Source: Bacteroidales bacterium
GTDB lineage: Bacteria; Bacteroidota; Bacteroidia; Bacteroidales; UBA12077
Length of the DNA stretch: 64,000 bases
NCBI GenBank assembly: GCA_028282785.1
Contig: JANQHE010000006.1
Location: 1-64,000 of the forward strand
Reading direction: 5' to 3'
Shown here in pieces: positions 25,184 to 34,364 of this stretch. The notes beneath the pieces are model-generated. The model saw only the letters and a program-made list of their open reading frames with translations. It was not told the origin of the DNA and made no database searches. Every line of letters begins with the position of its first letter. Positions within the stretch are counted from its first letter, which is position 1. A program made the position numbers and the translations under genes.

Positions 25184-25657
25184 ATGAAAAAAGAAGGCAG
25201 GCACGATACAATAAAGGAAATCATCACAAATCATAAAATAAGTTCGCAGGAAGAGCTTCTTTCAAGGCTTATTGATTTGGGGTTTGAACTAACCCAGGCT
25301 ACTTTATCACGCGATTTAAAAAAGTTAAAAGTTGGCCGTATTCCTTCGGAATCAGGGTTTACTTATGTTATCTCCGAAGATGTGGTAGGCTTGCAGGATA
25401 ACGGGGCTTCTTCTCCTATTGCTTACGGGTTTTTAGCTATTGAGTTTTCCGGTAATATGGTTGTAATTAAAACTTTACCGGCTTATTCCCATACAATTGC
25501 CGATGCAATTGATAAAGCTGAAATGAATGAAATACTCGGCACTATTGCAGGAAACGATACTGTTTTTGCTGTAGCAAGGGAAGGATGCCGCCCTAAGGAT
25601 ATAAAAAAAGCGTTTATAAAAGCCATACCGGAATTAAAGGAAAGTTTAGAGAATTAA
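25184..25657 (+). CDS. argR: Arginine repressor ArgR
   Basis: 157 residues from ATG 25184. A longer frame from 25136 would translate the ARG boxes. An N-terminal winged helix (about 6-70; RHDTIKEIITNHKISSQEEL, then TQATLSRDLKKL) binds DNA. The C-terminal hexamerisation/arginine domain (about 80-155) contains ILGTIAGNDTVFAVAR, matching the conserved GTxAGDDT motif with Asn in place of the first Asp. ArgR uses arginine as corepressor. It is the first gene of the arginine/carbamoyl-phosphate operon, 29 bases before carA, and has its own operator. Confidence 0.93.
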   Translation: MKKEGRHDTIKEIITNHKISSQEELLSRLIDLGFELTQATLSRDLKKLKVGRIPSESGFTYVISEDVVGLQDNGASSPIAYGFLAIEFSGNMVVIKTLPAYSHTIADAIDKAEMNEILGTIAGNDTVFAVAREGCRPKDIKKAFIKAIPELKESLEN

Positions 25658-25686
25658 AGTAAAATATAAATAAAACAACAATTGAA

Positions 25687-26742
25687 ATGGAACTAATTTT
25701 GGAAGACGGAACTACTATTAAGGGTATATCATTCGGTTACGAAAAATCTGTAGCTGGCGAAGTTGTATTTAATACTGCTATGACAGGGTACCCTGAGAGT
25801 TTGTCAGACCCTTCTTATAAAGGGCAAATACTTGTCCTTACTTATCCGCTTATAGGAAATTATGGTGTTCCTAAAAATACCGTTAAAGATAAATTGTTGC
25901 AGTCGTTTGAATCTGATAAAGTGCAGATTGGAGGATTGATCGTTTCTGAATATTCCGAAAGTTATAATCATTGGAATGCTGAAAAAAGCTTAGGCGATTG
26001 GTTAAAGGAACACAAGATACCAGGTATGTTTGGTGTTGATACCCGAATGCTAACTAAAATTATCAGGGAAAAAGGAGCGATGCTTGGGAAAATGCTCTAC
26101 AATAACAAAGACATTGAAAGTTATGACCCTGATAAGGATAACCTGGTTGACCAGGTTAGTACAAAAGAAAAAATCATATATGGCAATGGCAAAACCAGGA
26201 TCGTACTAATCGATTGTGGCGTAAAAAACAATATTATACGTAATCTTTTAAAAAGAGATGTTAAAGTAATACGTGTACCATGGAATTATGACTTTTTTAA
26301 AGAAGAGTACGATGGAATATTAGTTTCCAACGGGCCTGGTAACCCAAAGCAATGTGAAGCTGCAATTAATAATTTGGCTAAAGCACTGCACCAAACAAAA
26401 CCTATAATGGGTATATGCTTGGGGAACCAGTTAATGGCTTTAGCATCAGGAGCAGATACATATAAACTTAAATATGGGCATAGAAGCCATAACCAACCGG
26501 TTATAATGTCAAATTCAAACAGGTCATTTATAACATCTCAAAATCATGGGTATGCCATAGAACGGCGTAGCTTACAAGAAAATTGGGAGCCCTTATTCAT
26601 AAACCTTAACGATGGAACAAACGAAGGAATAAGGCACAAAACGTTGCCTTTTTTTTCTGCCCAATTTCATCCTGAGGCTTCCAGTGGGCCAACTGATACA
26701 GAGTTTTTATTTGATGATTTTTTGAATCTTGTAAATAAGTAA
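25687..26742 (+). CDS. carA: Carbamoyl-phosphate synthase small subunit
   Basis: 351 residues, normal length. The N-terminal CarA domain (1-150) includes FNTAMTGYPESLSDPSY. The class I glutaminase (about 170-350) carries the triad C244 (GICLGNQ), H328 and E330 (FHPEAS). It supplies ammonia from glutamine to CarB. In the motif GICLGxQ the usual His is Asn, a known natural variant that does not remove the triad. Its partner carB lies at the end of the same operon, five genes downstream, an unusual split for subunits normally encoded side by side. Confidence 0.95.
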   Translation: MELILEDGTTIKGISFGYEKSVAGEVVFNTAMTGYPESLSDPSYKGQILVLTYPLIGNYGVPKNTVKDKLLQSFESDKVQIGGLIVSEYSESYNHWNAEKSLGDWLKEHKIPGMFGVDTRMLTKIIREKGAMLGKMLYNNKDIESYDPDKDNLVDQVSTKEKIIYGNGKTRIVLIDCGVKNNIIRNLLKRDVKVIRVPWNYDFFKEEYDGILVSNGPGNPKQCEAAINNLAKALHQTKPIMGICLGNQLMALASGADTYKLKYGHRSHNQPVIMSNSNRSFITSQNHGYAIERRSLQENWEPLFINLNDGTNEGIRHKTLPFFSAQFHPEASSGPTDTEFLFDDFLNLVNK

Positions 26743-26746
26743 TAAA

Positions 26747-27298
26747 ATGGATTTAATTGAAACAGATGTTATAAAAATTACAATAGCAACAAAAGAGCAC
26801 TTAAAATACATACATAAAATTGTACATTTAATTGAAAAAGCAGCTGAATCTAAGAATTCAGGAATTGCTTTAAGAAGCTATGATTATATTAAAAAGAAGA
26901 TTTCAGAAAGAAAAGCAATATTAGCTTTCAGTGAAGATAAACTTGCCGGGTTCTGTTATATTGAAACATGGGACTATAAGAAATACATTGCGGTTTCGGG
27001 TTTGGTTGTTGAGTCATCTTATAGAGGGCAGGGCATTGCAAAAAAAATAAAAAAGCGCGCTTTTGAGGTGGCAAGAGTTTACTTTCCTGATGCAAAGATA
27101 TTTGGCTTAACAACAAGCCTTGCCGTTATGAAAATTAACTCATCACTTGGATATGTTCCTGTTACTTTTTCAGAGCTTACTAAAGACGAACAATTCTGGA
27201 AAGGATGTGAAACGTGCAAGTATTACGACATTTTGGTAAGAACCCAAAAGGAGAAATGCTTATGTACCGGAATGATATTTAACCCTGATAAAAGCTAA
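26747..27298 (+). CDS. GNAT acetyltransferase, probable N-acetylglutamate synthase
   Basis: 183 residues. The GNAT fold is visible: KAILAFSEDKLAGFCYIETW (strand 3-4), VSGLVVESSYRGQGIAKKIKKRA (acetyl-CoA loop V-x-x-x-x-R-G-Q-G-I/A), and the strand 5 region with IFGLTTSLAVMKINSSLGY. A C-terminal Cys cluster (GCETCKYYD, KCLCTG) may bind metal. It lies 4 bases after carA and 4 before argG. This position in the arginine operon and the GNAT size fit the short ArgA-type synthase that starts arginine synthesis in many Bacteroidota. The substrate is inferred from context only. Confidence 0.7.
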   Translation: MDLIETDVIKITIATKEHLKYIHKIVHLIEKAAESKNSGIALRSYDYIKKKISERKAILAFSEDKLAGFCYIETWDYKKYIAVSGLVVESSYRGQGIAKKIKKRAFEVARVYFPDAKIFGLTTSLAVMKINSSLGYVPVTFSELTKDEQFWKGCETCKYYDILVRTQKEKCLCTGMIFNPDKS

Positions 27299-27302
27299 TA
27301 AA

Positions 27303-28505
27303 ATGGAAAAAAAGAGAAAAGTTGTATTAGCTTATAGTGGAGGCTTGGATACCAGTTTTTGTGCTAAATACCTTTCTGTTGAAAAGGGCTTGGAAGTATA
27401 TTCTGTGATAGTTAATACAGGAGGCTTTGAGATGGACGAATTAATATCCATTGAAGAAAAGGCTTATGCTTTGGGAGTTAAAAAACATAAAACGATTGAT
27501 ATCACGGATGATTATTATAATAAGTGCATTAAATATTTAGTTTTTGGCAATATTTTAAAGAATAATACATACCCGCTTTCTGTAAGTTCGGAGAGAACAT
27601 TTCAGGCAATAGCAATTGCCGAATATGCTAAAGAAATTGAGGCAGGTTATATTGCACATGGAAGTACCGGCGCAGGTAACGACCAGGTACGTTTCGATTA
27701 TGTTTTTAACATCATTGCACCGGAGATCAATATCTTAACTCCAATTAGAGATTTGCTTCTGAGTAGGGAACAGGAAATTAATTACCTAAAAAATAATGGA
27801 GTTGATGAAGATTGGAAAACAAAGGCTTATTCAATTAATAAGGGTTTATGGGGAGTTAGTATAGGAGGAAAAGAAACCTTAACATCCAATGAGACCTTAC
27901 CCGGAGAAGCTTATTTAAGCCAGCTTACGGCTCATGAGGAAAAAGAGATCAGGCTTAATTTTAATAAAGGGGAAATCTCAGGATTGAACGGAAACTCTTA
28001 TACAAGCAAAGTAAACCTTATCAAAAAATTAAATGAAATAGCATCTTCATTCGCGATTGGGCGCGATGTGCATGTTGGCGATACTATTTTAGGTACTAAG
28101 GGAAGGGTTGCATTTGAGGCTGCGGCTCCTTTAGTTATTATCAAGGCACACCATGCTTTGGAAAAGCATACTTTAACAAAATGGCAGTTGCATTGGAAGG
28201 AACAATTGGCTAACTGGTACGGAATGTTTATGCATGAATCGTTTTACCTGGAGCCTGTAATGCGTAACATCGAAAAATTTTTGGATGATACACAAAAATC
28301 GGTTAATGGAGAAGTAATAATAAAGCTAGCTCCTTACAGGTTTTCTATTGTGGGGATAAATTCTCCGAATGATTTAATGCAAAGCGAGGTGTGCGAATAT
28401 GGAGAAATGAATAAGGCATGGAGTTCCGAAGACGTTAAAGGATTTACAAAAATCATGTCTAATTCGCTTTTAGTTTATAATAATGTAAATAAAATGGAAC
28501 ATTAG
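27303..28505 (+). CDS. argG: Argininosuccinate synthase
   Basis: 400 residues. The ATP pyrophosphatase motif is AYSGGLDTSFC (9-19), and the family segments HGSTGAGNDQVRFDY (near 119) and SIGGKETLTSNETLPGEAY are present. The enzyme joins citrulline and aspartate with ATP. Length and motifs are normal. It sits between the GNAT gene and the M20 peptidase gene with gaps of 4-5 bases, so it is one translationally dense operon. Confidence 0.95.
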   Translation: MEKKRKVVLAYSGGLDTSFCAKYLSVEKGLEVYSVIVNTGGFEMDELISIEEKAYALGVKKHKTIDITDDYYNKCIKYLVFGNILKNNTYPLSVSSERTFQAIAIAEYAKEIEAGYIAHGSTGAGNDQVRFDYVFNIIAPEINILTPIRDLLLSREQEINYLKNNGVDEDWKTKAYSINKGLWGVSIGGKETLTSNETLPGEAYLSQLTAHEEKEIRLNFNKGEISGLNGNSYTSKVNLIKKLNEIASSFAIGRDVHVGDTILGTKGRVAFEAAAPLVIIKAHHALEKHTLTKWQLHWKEQLANWYGMFMHESFYLEPVMRNIEKFLDDTQKSVNGEVIIKLAPYRFSIVGINSPNDLMQSEVCEYGEMNKAWSSEDVKGFTKIMSNSLLVYNNVNKMEH

Positions 28506-28510
28506 TTAAC

Positions 28511-29572
28511 ATGATGAAAAAGATAAGAGATGCATTGGAACTACTTAAAGAATTAATAGCAATTCCCTCTGAAAGTAAAAGGGAAGGAGCTCTTGCCGAT
28601 TTTTTATTTAATTATATTAAAGGTAAAGGTTTTGACCCATTTAGAAAGGGAAACAATATTTGGGTTAAGAACAAACATTTTGCACCCGGTTTACCTGTGT
28701 TATTATTAAATAGCCATATTGATACCATAAAGCCGTGTGATGGATGGACAATTGATCCGTATAAACCCTTAATTAAGAATGATAAACTTTATGGTTTAGG
28801 AAGTAACGATGCAGGAATATCTTTGGTTTGTTTGTTTTTTGTTTTTCAAATTCTTCATAATAAAAACAATTTAGGTTTTAATTTAATCTTTTCTGCAACA
28901 GCCGAGGAAGAAGTCTCCGGTGAAAATGGTATCCAGTCAATTATTCCGGAAGTTGAAAATATTGATTTGGGAATTATTGGAGAACCTACCAGCATGAAAA
29001 TGGCTGTTGCAGAAAAAGGATTAATTGTTTTGGATTGTTATTCAAAAGGGAATCAGGGGCATGCTGGGCATTCCGGGCAGGATAATGCAATTGCAAATTG
29101 TCTTGAAGATTTACAGTGGTTTAATGATTACAAATTTGAAAAGGAATCTTCTCTGTTGGGGCAAACAAAAGCAACCATTACACAAATTAATGCGGGTACA
29201 CAGCATAATGTTGTTCCGGATACATGCCATTTTGTTGTTGATATAAGAGTAAATGATCAATACACGAACGAAGAAATTGTTGATTTTATAAAGAGATCAG
29301 TAAAATCCGAAGTAAAAGAAAGGTCATTACGGTTGAACTCATCTTCGATACCTTTGGATCACCCTGCAGTTAAAAAAGGAAAAGAACTGGGGTTGGATAT
29401 GGTTGGATCAAACACATTATCGGACCAGGCTTTATTGGATTTCCCGACTATAAAAATAGGTCCGGGCGATTCAGTAAGGTCCCATACTGCAGACGAATAT
29501 ATTAAGACAGAAGAAATTGGACATGGCATAAAAATGTATTTAGATTTATTAGATGGATTAAACTTAAAATGA
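28511..29572 (+). CDS. M20-family deacylase, probable ArgE-type deacetylase
   Basis: 353 residues. Metal ligands of M20 enzymes are visible: H69 and D71 (NSHIDT), D100 (GLGSNDAG), E132/E133 (ATAEEE, catalytic base and ligand) and E158 (IIGEPT). A dimerisation lid is inserted at about 170-275. ArgE, DapE and N-acetylcitrulline deacetylases share this fold. The arginine operon context supports removal of an acetyl group from acetylornithine or acetylcitrulline. Which of the two cannot be told here because argF is not in the window, and some Bacteroidota use acylated citrulline routes. Confidence 0.82.
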   Translation: MMKKIRDALELLKELIAIPSESKREGALADFLFNYIKGKGFDPFRKGNNIWVKNKHFAPGLPVLLLNSHIDTIKPCDGWTIDPYKPLIKNDKLYGLGSNDAGISLVCLFFVFQILHNKNNLGFNLIFSATAEEEVSGENGIQSIIPEVENIDLGIIGEPTSMKMAVAEKGLIVLDCYSKGNQGHAGHSGQDNAIANCLEDLQWFNDYKFEKESSLLGQTKATITQINAGTQHNVVPDTCHFVVDIRVNDQYTNEEIVDFIKRSVKSEVKERSLRLNSSSIPLDHPAVKKGKELGLDMVGSNTLSDQALLDFPTIKIGPGDSVRSHTADEYIKTEEIGHGIKMYLDLLDGLNLK

Positions 29573-29743
29573 CCGGGAATAATTATGAACAGTGTTGATA
29601 AGCAGCAGTATGCAGTTGGCACTTGACAGTAAAATTGCAATATGAAACCTGAAATTTGAAATTTGAAACCTGGAACGTTGAACTGAAAGCTAAAGCTCGG
29701 TAAACAATTACAAAGAAATAAAATAACAAAATAACCTAAACGG
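29573..29743. repeat. Spacer with low-complexity direct repeats inside the arg operon
   Basis: The only long gap (171 bases) in the operon. It contains iterated gaaaCCTGAAATTTGAAATTT-type words (29642-29670), a low-complexity family frequent between Bacteroidota genes. No terminator-like hairpin is visible, so argH and carB are probably still transcribed from the argR promoter. Effects on message stability are possible. Confidence 0.5.
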
Positions 29744-31084
29744 ATGAAACTTTGGGAAAAAGGGTATACATTAAATAAACAGGTTGAGAAATTTACTATT
29801 GGCAATGACAGGGTTATTGATATGGAGCTTGCTCAATACGATATAATTGGTTCTCTGGCGCATGTAAAGATGCTGTTAACTGTTGGGTTTTTAAATAATG
29901 ATGAATATCGAACTTTGCATAAAGAGTTGATAAGTATATATAAAGAGGTTATATCTCCAGATTCACCATTTAAGATAGAAACAGAAGATGTACATTCGCA
30001 GATTGAACTGATGCTGACAAATAAGTTAGGTGGTTTAGGTAAAAAGATACATACGGCACGTTCACGAAACGATCAGGTATTGGTTGATATATTTATGTTT
30101 TCGCGAAATAAGATTAAGCTAATTGTAAATAGTGTTGAAAATTTATTTGATCTTTTCATCTTTTTAAGTAACGAGAATAAGGATGTGCTAATGCCCGGTT
30201 ATACTCACTTACAGGTGGCTATGCCATCATCATTCGGATTATGGTTCGGTGCCTATGCCGAATGTTTAACCGATGATATGTTTACGTTGCAGTTAGCCTA
30301 TAAAATGATTAACCAGAATCCTTTAGGATCGGCAGCTGGCTATGGTTCTTCGGTTCCAATCGACAGAAACCTTACAACTGAACTACTTGGATTTGATACC
30401 CCTGTTTATAATTCCTTAAAAGCTCAGTTAGGTAGGTCTAAAATTGAAGAAGCTGTTGCTTTCGCATTATCTTCTATTGCAACAACATTGTTAAAGTTAT
30501 CTTCTGACGTTTGCTTATATATGAGCCAGAATTTTGGGTTCTTAAGCTTTCCCGATGAGTTTACAACTGGCTCGAGCATAATGCCTCATAAAAAGAATCC
30601 AGATATTTTTGAGCTGGTAAGAGCTAAATCAAATAAAATAAAAACACTGCAAATTCAAGTTTCACAAATTACAGGAAACCTTACATCAGGTTATTTCAGG
30701 GATTATCAAATAATTAAAGAATTAATTATTTCTGCTTTTGATGAAGTACTTCAACTTTTGGAAATTGTAACGCTTGCATTCAAAGATGTGAACATCAATA
30801 AAGAGATTTTAAAAGATAAAAAATATAAATATATATACAGTGTTGAAAATGTGAATGCTTTGGTAAAACAGCGAACCCCTTTCAGAGATGCATATAAAAT
30901 TGTAGCAAAAGAAATTGAGGAAGGGAAATTTAAACCGTTAATTAACCTTGAACATACGCATATTGGAAGCATTGGAAATTTATGTAACGATGAAATTATT
31001 AAAAAAATGAGGTTAATAAAGGATCAATTTAATTTCGAAAAAGTAGAAAGAGCAATTAATAACTTACTTGATAAAAATCTATAA
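29744..31084 (+). CDS. argH: Argininosuccinate lyase
   Basis: 446 residues. The fumarase/aspartase superfamily signature GSSIMPHKKNP is at 276-286. Earlier conserved blocks are KIHTARSRNDQ (101-111) and MPGYTHLQVAMPSSFG (150-165). The enzyme cleaves argininosuccinate to arginine and fumarate. The start lacks a few residues of the usual N-terminus but keeps LWEKG at the expected distance. It is 5 bases from carB, so the two are coupled. Confidence 0.95.
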   Translation: MKLWEKGYTLNKQVEKFTIGNDRVIDMELAQYDIIGSLAHVKMLLTVGFLNNDEYRTLHKELISIYKEVISPDSPFKIETEDVHSQIELMLTNKLGGLGKKIHTARSRNDQVLVDIFMFSRNKIKLIVNSVENLFDLFIFLSNENKDVLMPGYTHLQVAMPSSFGLWFGAYAECLTDDMFTLQLAYKMINQNPLGSAAGYGSSVPIDRNLTTELLGFDTPVYNSLKAQLGRSKIEEAVAFALSSIATTLLKLSSDVCLYMSQNFGFLSFPDEFTTGSSIMPHKKNPDIFELVRAKSNKIKTLQIQVSQITGNLTSGYFRDYQIIKELIISAFDEVLQLLEIVTLAFKDVNINKEILKDKKYKYIYSVENVNALVKQRTPFRDAYKIVAKEIEEGKFKPLINLEHTHIGSIGNLCNDEIIKKMRLIKDQFNFEKVERAINNLLDKNL

Positions 31085-31089
31085 TATAT

Positions 31090-34000
31090 ATGCAAGAAAA
31101 AATTAAAAAAGTACTAATATTAGGTTCCGGAGCTTTAAAAATCGGCGAAGCCGGCGAATTTGATTATTCGGGGTCACAAGCACTTAAAGCCTTAAAAGAG
31201 GAGGGTGTTGAAACTGTTTTGATTAACCCTAATATTGCTACGGTACAAACATCCGAAGGAATAGCCGATAAAATATATTTTCATCCGGTAACTCCATATT
31301 TTGTCGAAAAAGTTATTAAAAAGGAAAATCCGGAAGGAATTCTGTTATCTTTTGGCGGGCAAACTGCATTAAACTGTGGAACTGAGTTATATAAGTCCGG
31401 TATCCTCGAAAAGTATAATGTAAAAGTTTTGGGAACTCCTGTTAGGGCAATAATGGATACCGAAGACAGGGAATTATTCGCCAATAAACTGAAAGAAATT
31501 AATGTAAAGACTCCTAAAAGTATAGCTGTTAATTCTGTACCAGACGCAATAGAAGCAGCTAAAGAAATAGGATTCCCCGTTATTGTCCGTGCTGCTTATA
31601 CATTAGGAGGAATGGGGAGTGGTTTTTGTTCAAATAACGAAGAGCTTGAAAAATTAGCAAATAATGCTTTTTCATATACCAGCCAGATTTTAGTAGAAGA
31701 ATCTATTAAAGGATGGAAAGAGGTTGAATACGAGGTTGTACGTGATAAATATGATAACTGTATAACCGTGTGTAATATGGAGAACTTCGACCCACTTGGG
31801 GTTCATACCGGAGAGAGTATTGTTGTCGCTCCATCGCAAACCTTAACAAATGCAGAGTATCATAAACTGCGTGCCTTATCAATAAAGATCATCAGGCACA
31901 TTGGAATTGTGGGAGAGTGTAATGTTCAATACGCTTTGGATCCTGATTCCGAAGATTACCGTGTTATTGAAGTAAATGCAAGGTTATCGCGTTCAAGTGC
32001 GTTGGCATCAAAAGCTACAGGTTACCCGCTGGCATTTGTAGCTGCTAAGTTAGGTTTGGGTTATGGTCTGCACGAACTTAAAAACTCCATAACCAAGACA
32101 ACAACAGCGTGCTTTGAACCTGCATTGGATTATGTAGTTTGTAAAATCCCCCGTTGGGATTTGAATAAATTCGTGGGGGTTTCCAAACAAATTGGGAGCA
32201 GCATGAAAAGTGTCGGTGAAATTATGTCTATAGGGCGAACGTTTGAAGAAGCAATTCAGAAAGGTTTACGAATGATAGGGCAGGGGATGCACGGTTTTGT
32301 TGCTAATAAGGATATTCAAATTGATGATATAGATAAAGAACTTAAAGAACCTACGGATAAAAGAATTTTTATTATAGCTAAAGCCATAAGGAGTGGTTAT
32401 ACAGTCGAAAAAATTCATGAGTTAACCAGGATTGATCACTGGTTTCTATATAAACTAAAAAATATTTATGATATAGAAGATCAGTTGTCAAAATTTAATA
32501 ACCTGGAGGATCTATCACTTGACTTATTGATCAATGCTAAAAAAGCAGGATTTTCAGATTTTCAGGTTGCTAGATTGATATTTAATAGTGCAGATAAGGA
32601 TATTGAATCGGACCTTTTAAAAGTAAGGAAATTCAGAATCGAAAATAATATAACTCCTGTTGTTAAACAGATTGATACTTTGGCTGCAGAATATCCCGCG
32701 CAAACAAATTACCTTTATTTAACTTATAACGGAACCGGGCACGATATTGAATTTCAAAAAGATGAAAAATCCATAATAGTGCTGGGTTCAGGAGCATATC
32801 GAATTGGTAGCAGTGTGGAGTTTGACTGGTGTAGCGTAAATGCTATTAATGCCATCAAAAAGAATGGTTTAAGGTCAGTTATGATAAATTATAACCCCGA
32901 AACTGTAAGTACGGATTACGATGAGTGTGACAGGTTATATTTTGATGAACTTACGTTTGAAAGAACAATGGATATAATTGAACTTGAAAATCCCAAAGGA
33001 ACAATTGTATCCATGGGAGGACAAATTCCGAACAATCTGGCAATAAGATTAGCCAAAAACAATGTAAGTATTTTGGGTACATCGGCAAACAGTATAGATA
33101 ATGCTGAAGACAGGCATAAGTTTTCAAGTATGCTTGACAGGTTGCAGATTGACCAACCACGATGGAAAGAGTTAACAACGATAGGCGAAACCCATCAGTT
33201 TGCTGATGAGGTTGGATTTCCGGTGTTAATTCGTCCTTCTTATGTACTTTCAGGAGCAGCCATGAATGTTGTTTCCAACAAAGATGAACTTGAACACTTT
33301 TTAACATTAGCAGCCAATGTTTCAAAAAAATACCCGGTAGTAGTTTCTGAGTTCATTGAACAGGCAAAAGAAGTTGAAATGGACGCTGTGGCTAAGGACG
33401 GAGATATTATTGCTTATGCAATCTCGGAGCATGTAGAATTTGCCGGGGTTCATTCGGGCGATGCAACCATTGTTTTTCCGGCACAAAAGATATATATCGA
33501 AACTATTAAGCGTATAAAAAAGATAACCCGACAAATTGCAAAAGAGCTCAATATTACCGGGCCATTTAATATTCAATTTCTGGCAAAAGATAATGATATA
33601 AAGGTTATTGAATGTAATTTACGAGCTTCAAGAAGTTTTCCTTTTGTATCAAAAGTACTTAAAACTAATTTTATTGATTTGGCAACTAAGGCTATGTTGG
33701 GTTTACAAGTCAAAAAGCCTAACAAATCAATTTTTGACTTGGATTATGTAGGAGTAAAGGCACCACAATTTTCTTTCGCACGTTTGTTAAAAGCTGACCC
33801 GGTTTTGGGAGTTGAGATGGCATCAACAGGTGAGGTTGGATGCATAGGTGAGGGGTATTATGAGGCAATACTTATTGCAATGCTATCGGTAGGCTATAAA
33901 ATTCCCAAAAAGAATATTCTGATTTCTTCCGGACCGCCACGTTCTAAGGTTGAGTTATTAAAAAGTGCTGAAATGCTATACAAAAAGGGGTATAACCTTT

Positions 34001-34308
34001 ATGCAACAGGAGGTAGCCAAAAATTTTTAGAGTTACATGGAATTCCGGTAACTATGCTGCACTGGCCTGATGAAAACCAAAAGCCCAATGTGTTGGATTT
34101 CTTAAAAGCAAAAGAGATTGATTTGGTAATAAATATTCCAAAGGACCTTTCAAAAAACGAATTGTATAACGATTATACTATCCGCAGAAGTGCTATTGAT
34201 TACAATATCCCGCTTATAACTAATGCACGTTTGGCAAGTGCATTTATTTACTCAATCTGTAAAGTTGATATTGACAATATGGAATTAAAAAGTTGGGATG
34301 AGTATTGA
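31090..34308 (+). CDS. carB: Carbamoyl-phosphate synthase large subunit
   Basis: 1072 residues, full length. Two ATP-grasp halves are evident: the first (about 1-400) with FDYSGSQALKALKEEG and FPVIVRAAYTLGGMGSG; the second (about 555-935) with FDWCSVNAINAIKKNG and FPVLIRPSYVLSGAAM. An oligomerisation segment lies between them. The C-terminal MGS-like allosteric domain (about 935-1072) includes YATGGSQKFLELHG. It makes carbamoyl phosphate for arginine and pyrimidine synthesis from bicarbonate, ATP and CarA-derived ammonia. Last gene of the operon, ending just before a strong hairpin. Confidence 0.96.
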   Translation: MQEKIKKVLILGSGALKIGEAGEFDYSGSQALKALKEEGVETVLINPNIATVQTSEGIADKIYFHPVTPYFVEKVIKKENPEGILLSFGGQTALNCGTELYKSGILEKYNVKVLGTPVRAIMDTEDRELFANKLKEINVKTPKSIAVNSVPDAIEAAKEIGFPVIVRAAYTLGGMGSGFCSNNEELEKLANNAFSYTSQILVEESIKGWKEVEYEVVRDKYDNCITVCNMENFDPLGVHTGESIVVAPSQTLTNAEYHKLRALSIKIIRHIGIVGECNVQYALDPDSEDYRVIEVNARLSRSSALASKATGYPLAFVAAKLGLGYGLHELKNSITKTTTACFEPALDYVVCKIPRWDLNKFVGVSKQIGSSMKSVGEIMSIGRTFEEAIQKGLRMIGQGMHGFVANKDIQIDDIDKELKEPTDKRIFIIAKAIRSGYTVEKIHELTRIDHWFLYKLKNIYDIEDQLSKFNNLEDLSLDLLINAKKAGFSDFQVARLIFNSADKDIESDLLKVRKFRIENNITPVVKQIDTLAAEYPAQTNYLYLTYNGTGHDIEFQKDEKSIIVLGSGAYRIGSSVEFDWCSVNAINAIKKNGLRSVMINYNPETVSTDYDECDRLYFDELTFERTMDIIELENPKGTIVSMGGQIPNNLAIRLAKNNVSILGTSANSIDNAEDRHKFSSMLDRLQIDQPRWKELTTIGETHQFADEVGFPVLIRPSYVLSGAAMNVVSNKDELEHFLTLAANVSKKYPVVVSEFIEQAKEVEMDAVAKDGDIIAYAISEHVEFAGVHSGDATIVFPAQKIYIETIKRIKKITRQIAKELNITGPFNIQFLAKDNDIKVIECNLRASRSFPFVSKVLKTNFIDLATKAMLGLQVKKPNKSIFDLDYVGVKAPQFSFARLLKADPVLGVEMASTGEVGCIGEGYYEAILIAMLSVGYKIPKKNILISSGPPRSKVELLKSAEMLYKKGYNLYATGGSQKFLELHGIPVTMLHWPDENQKPNVLDFLKAKEIDLVINIPKDLSKNELYNDYTIRRSAIDYNIPLITNARLASAFIYSICKVDIDNMELKSWDEY

Positions 34309-34322
34309 TGTAAAATGCAACG

Positions 34323-34364
34323 ATGTGTTTTAGTTCCTTTTTGTGTGCTAAAACACATTTTTAT
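34323..34364. terminator. Intrinsic terminator after carB
   Basis: Perfect 11-base arms ATGTGTTTTAG (34323-34333) and CTAAAACACAT (34348-34358) followed by TTTTTATT. It lies between the ends of carB (+) and the convergent response regulator gene (-). The T-run favours the plus-strand operon, and the A/T symmetry may serve both directions. Confidence 0.8.

Noticed and set aside
29573-29743. Iterated TTTGAAA words considered as a CRISPR remnant
   Set aside because: Units are too short and irregular, with no spacers of constant length and no cas genes.
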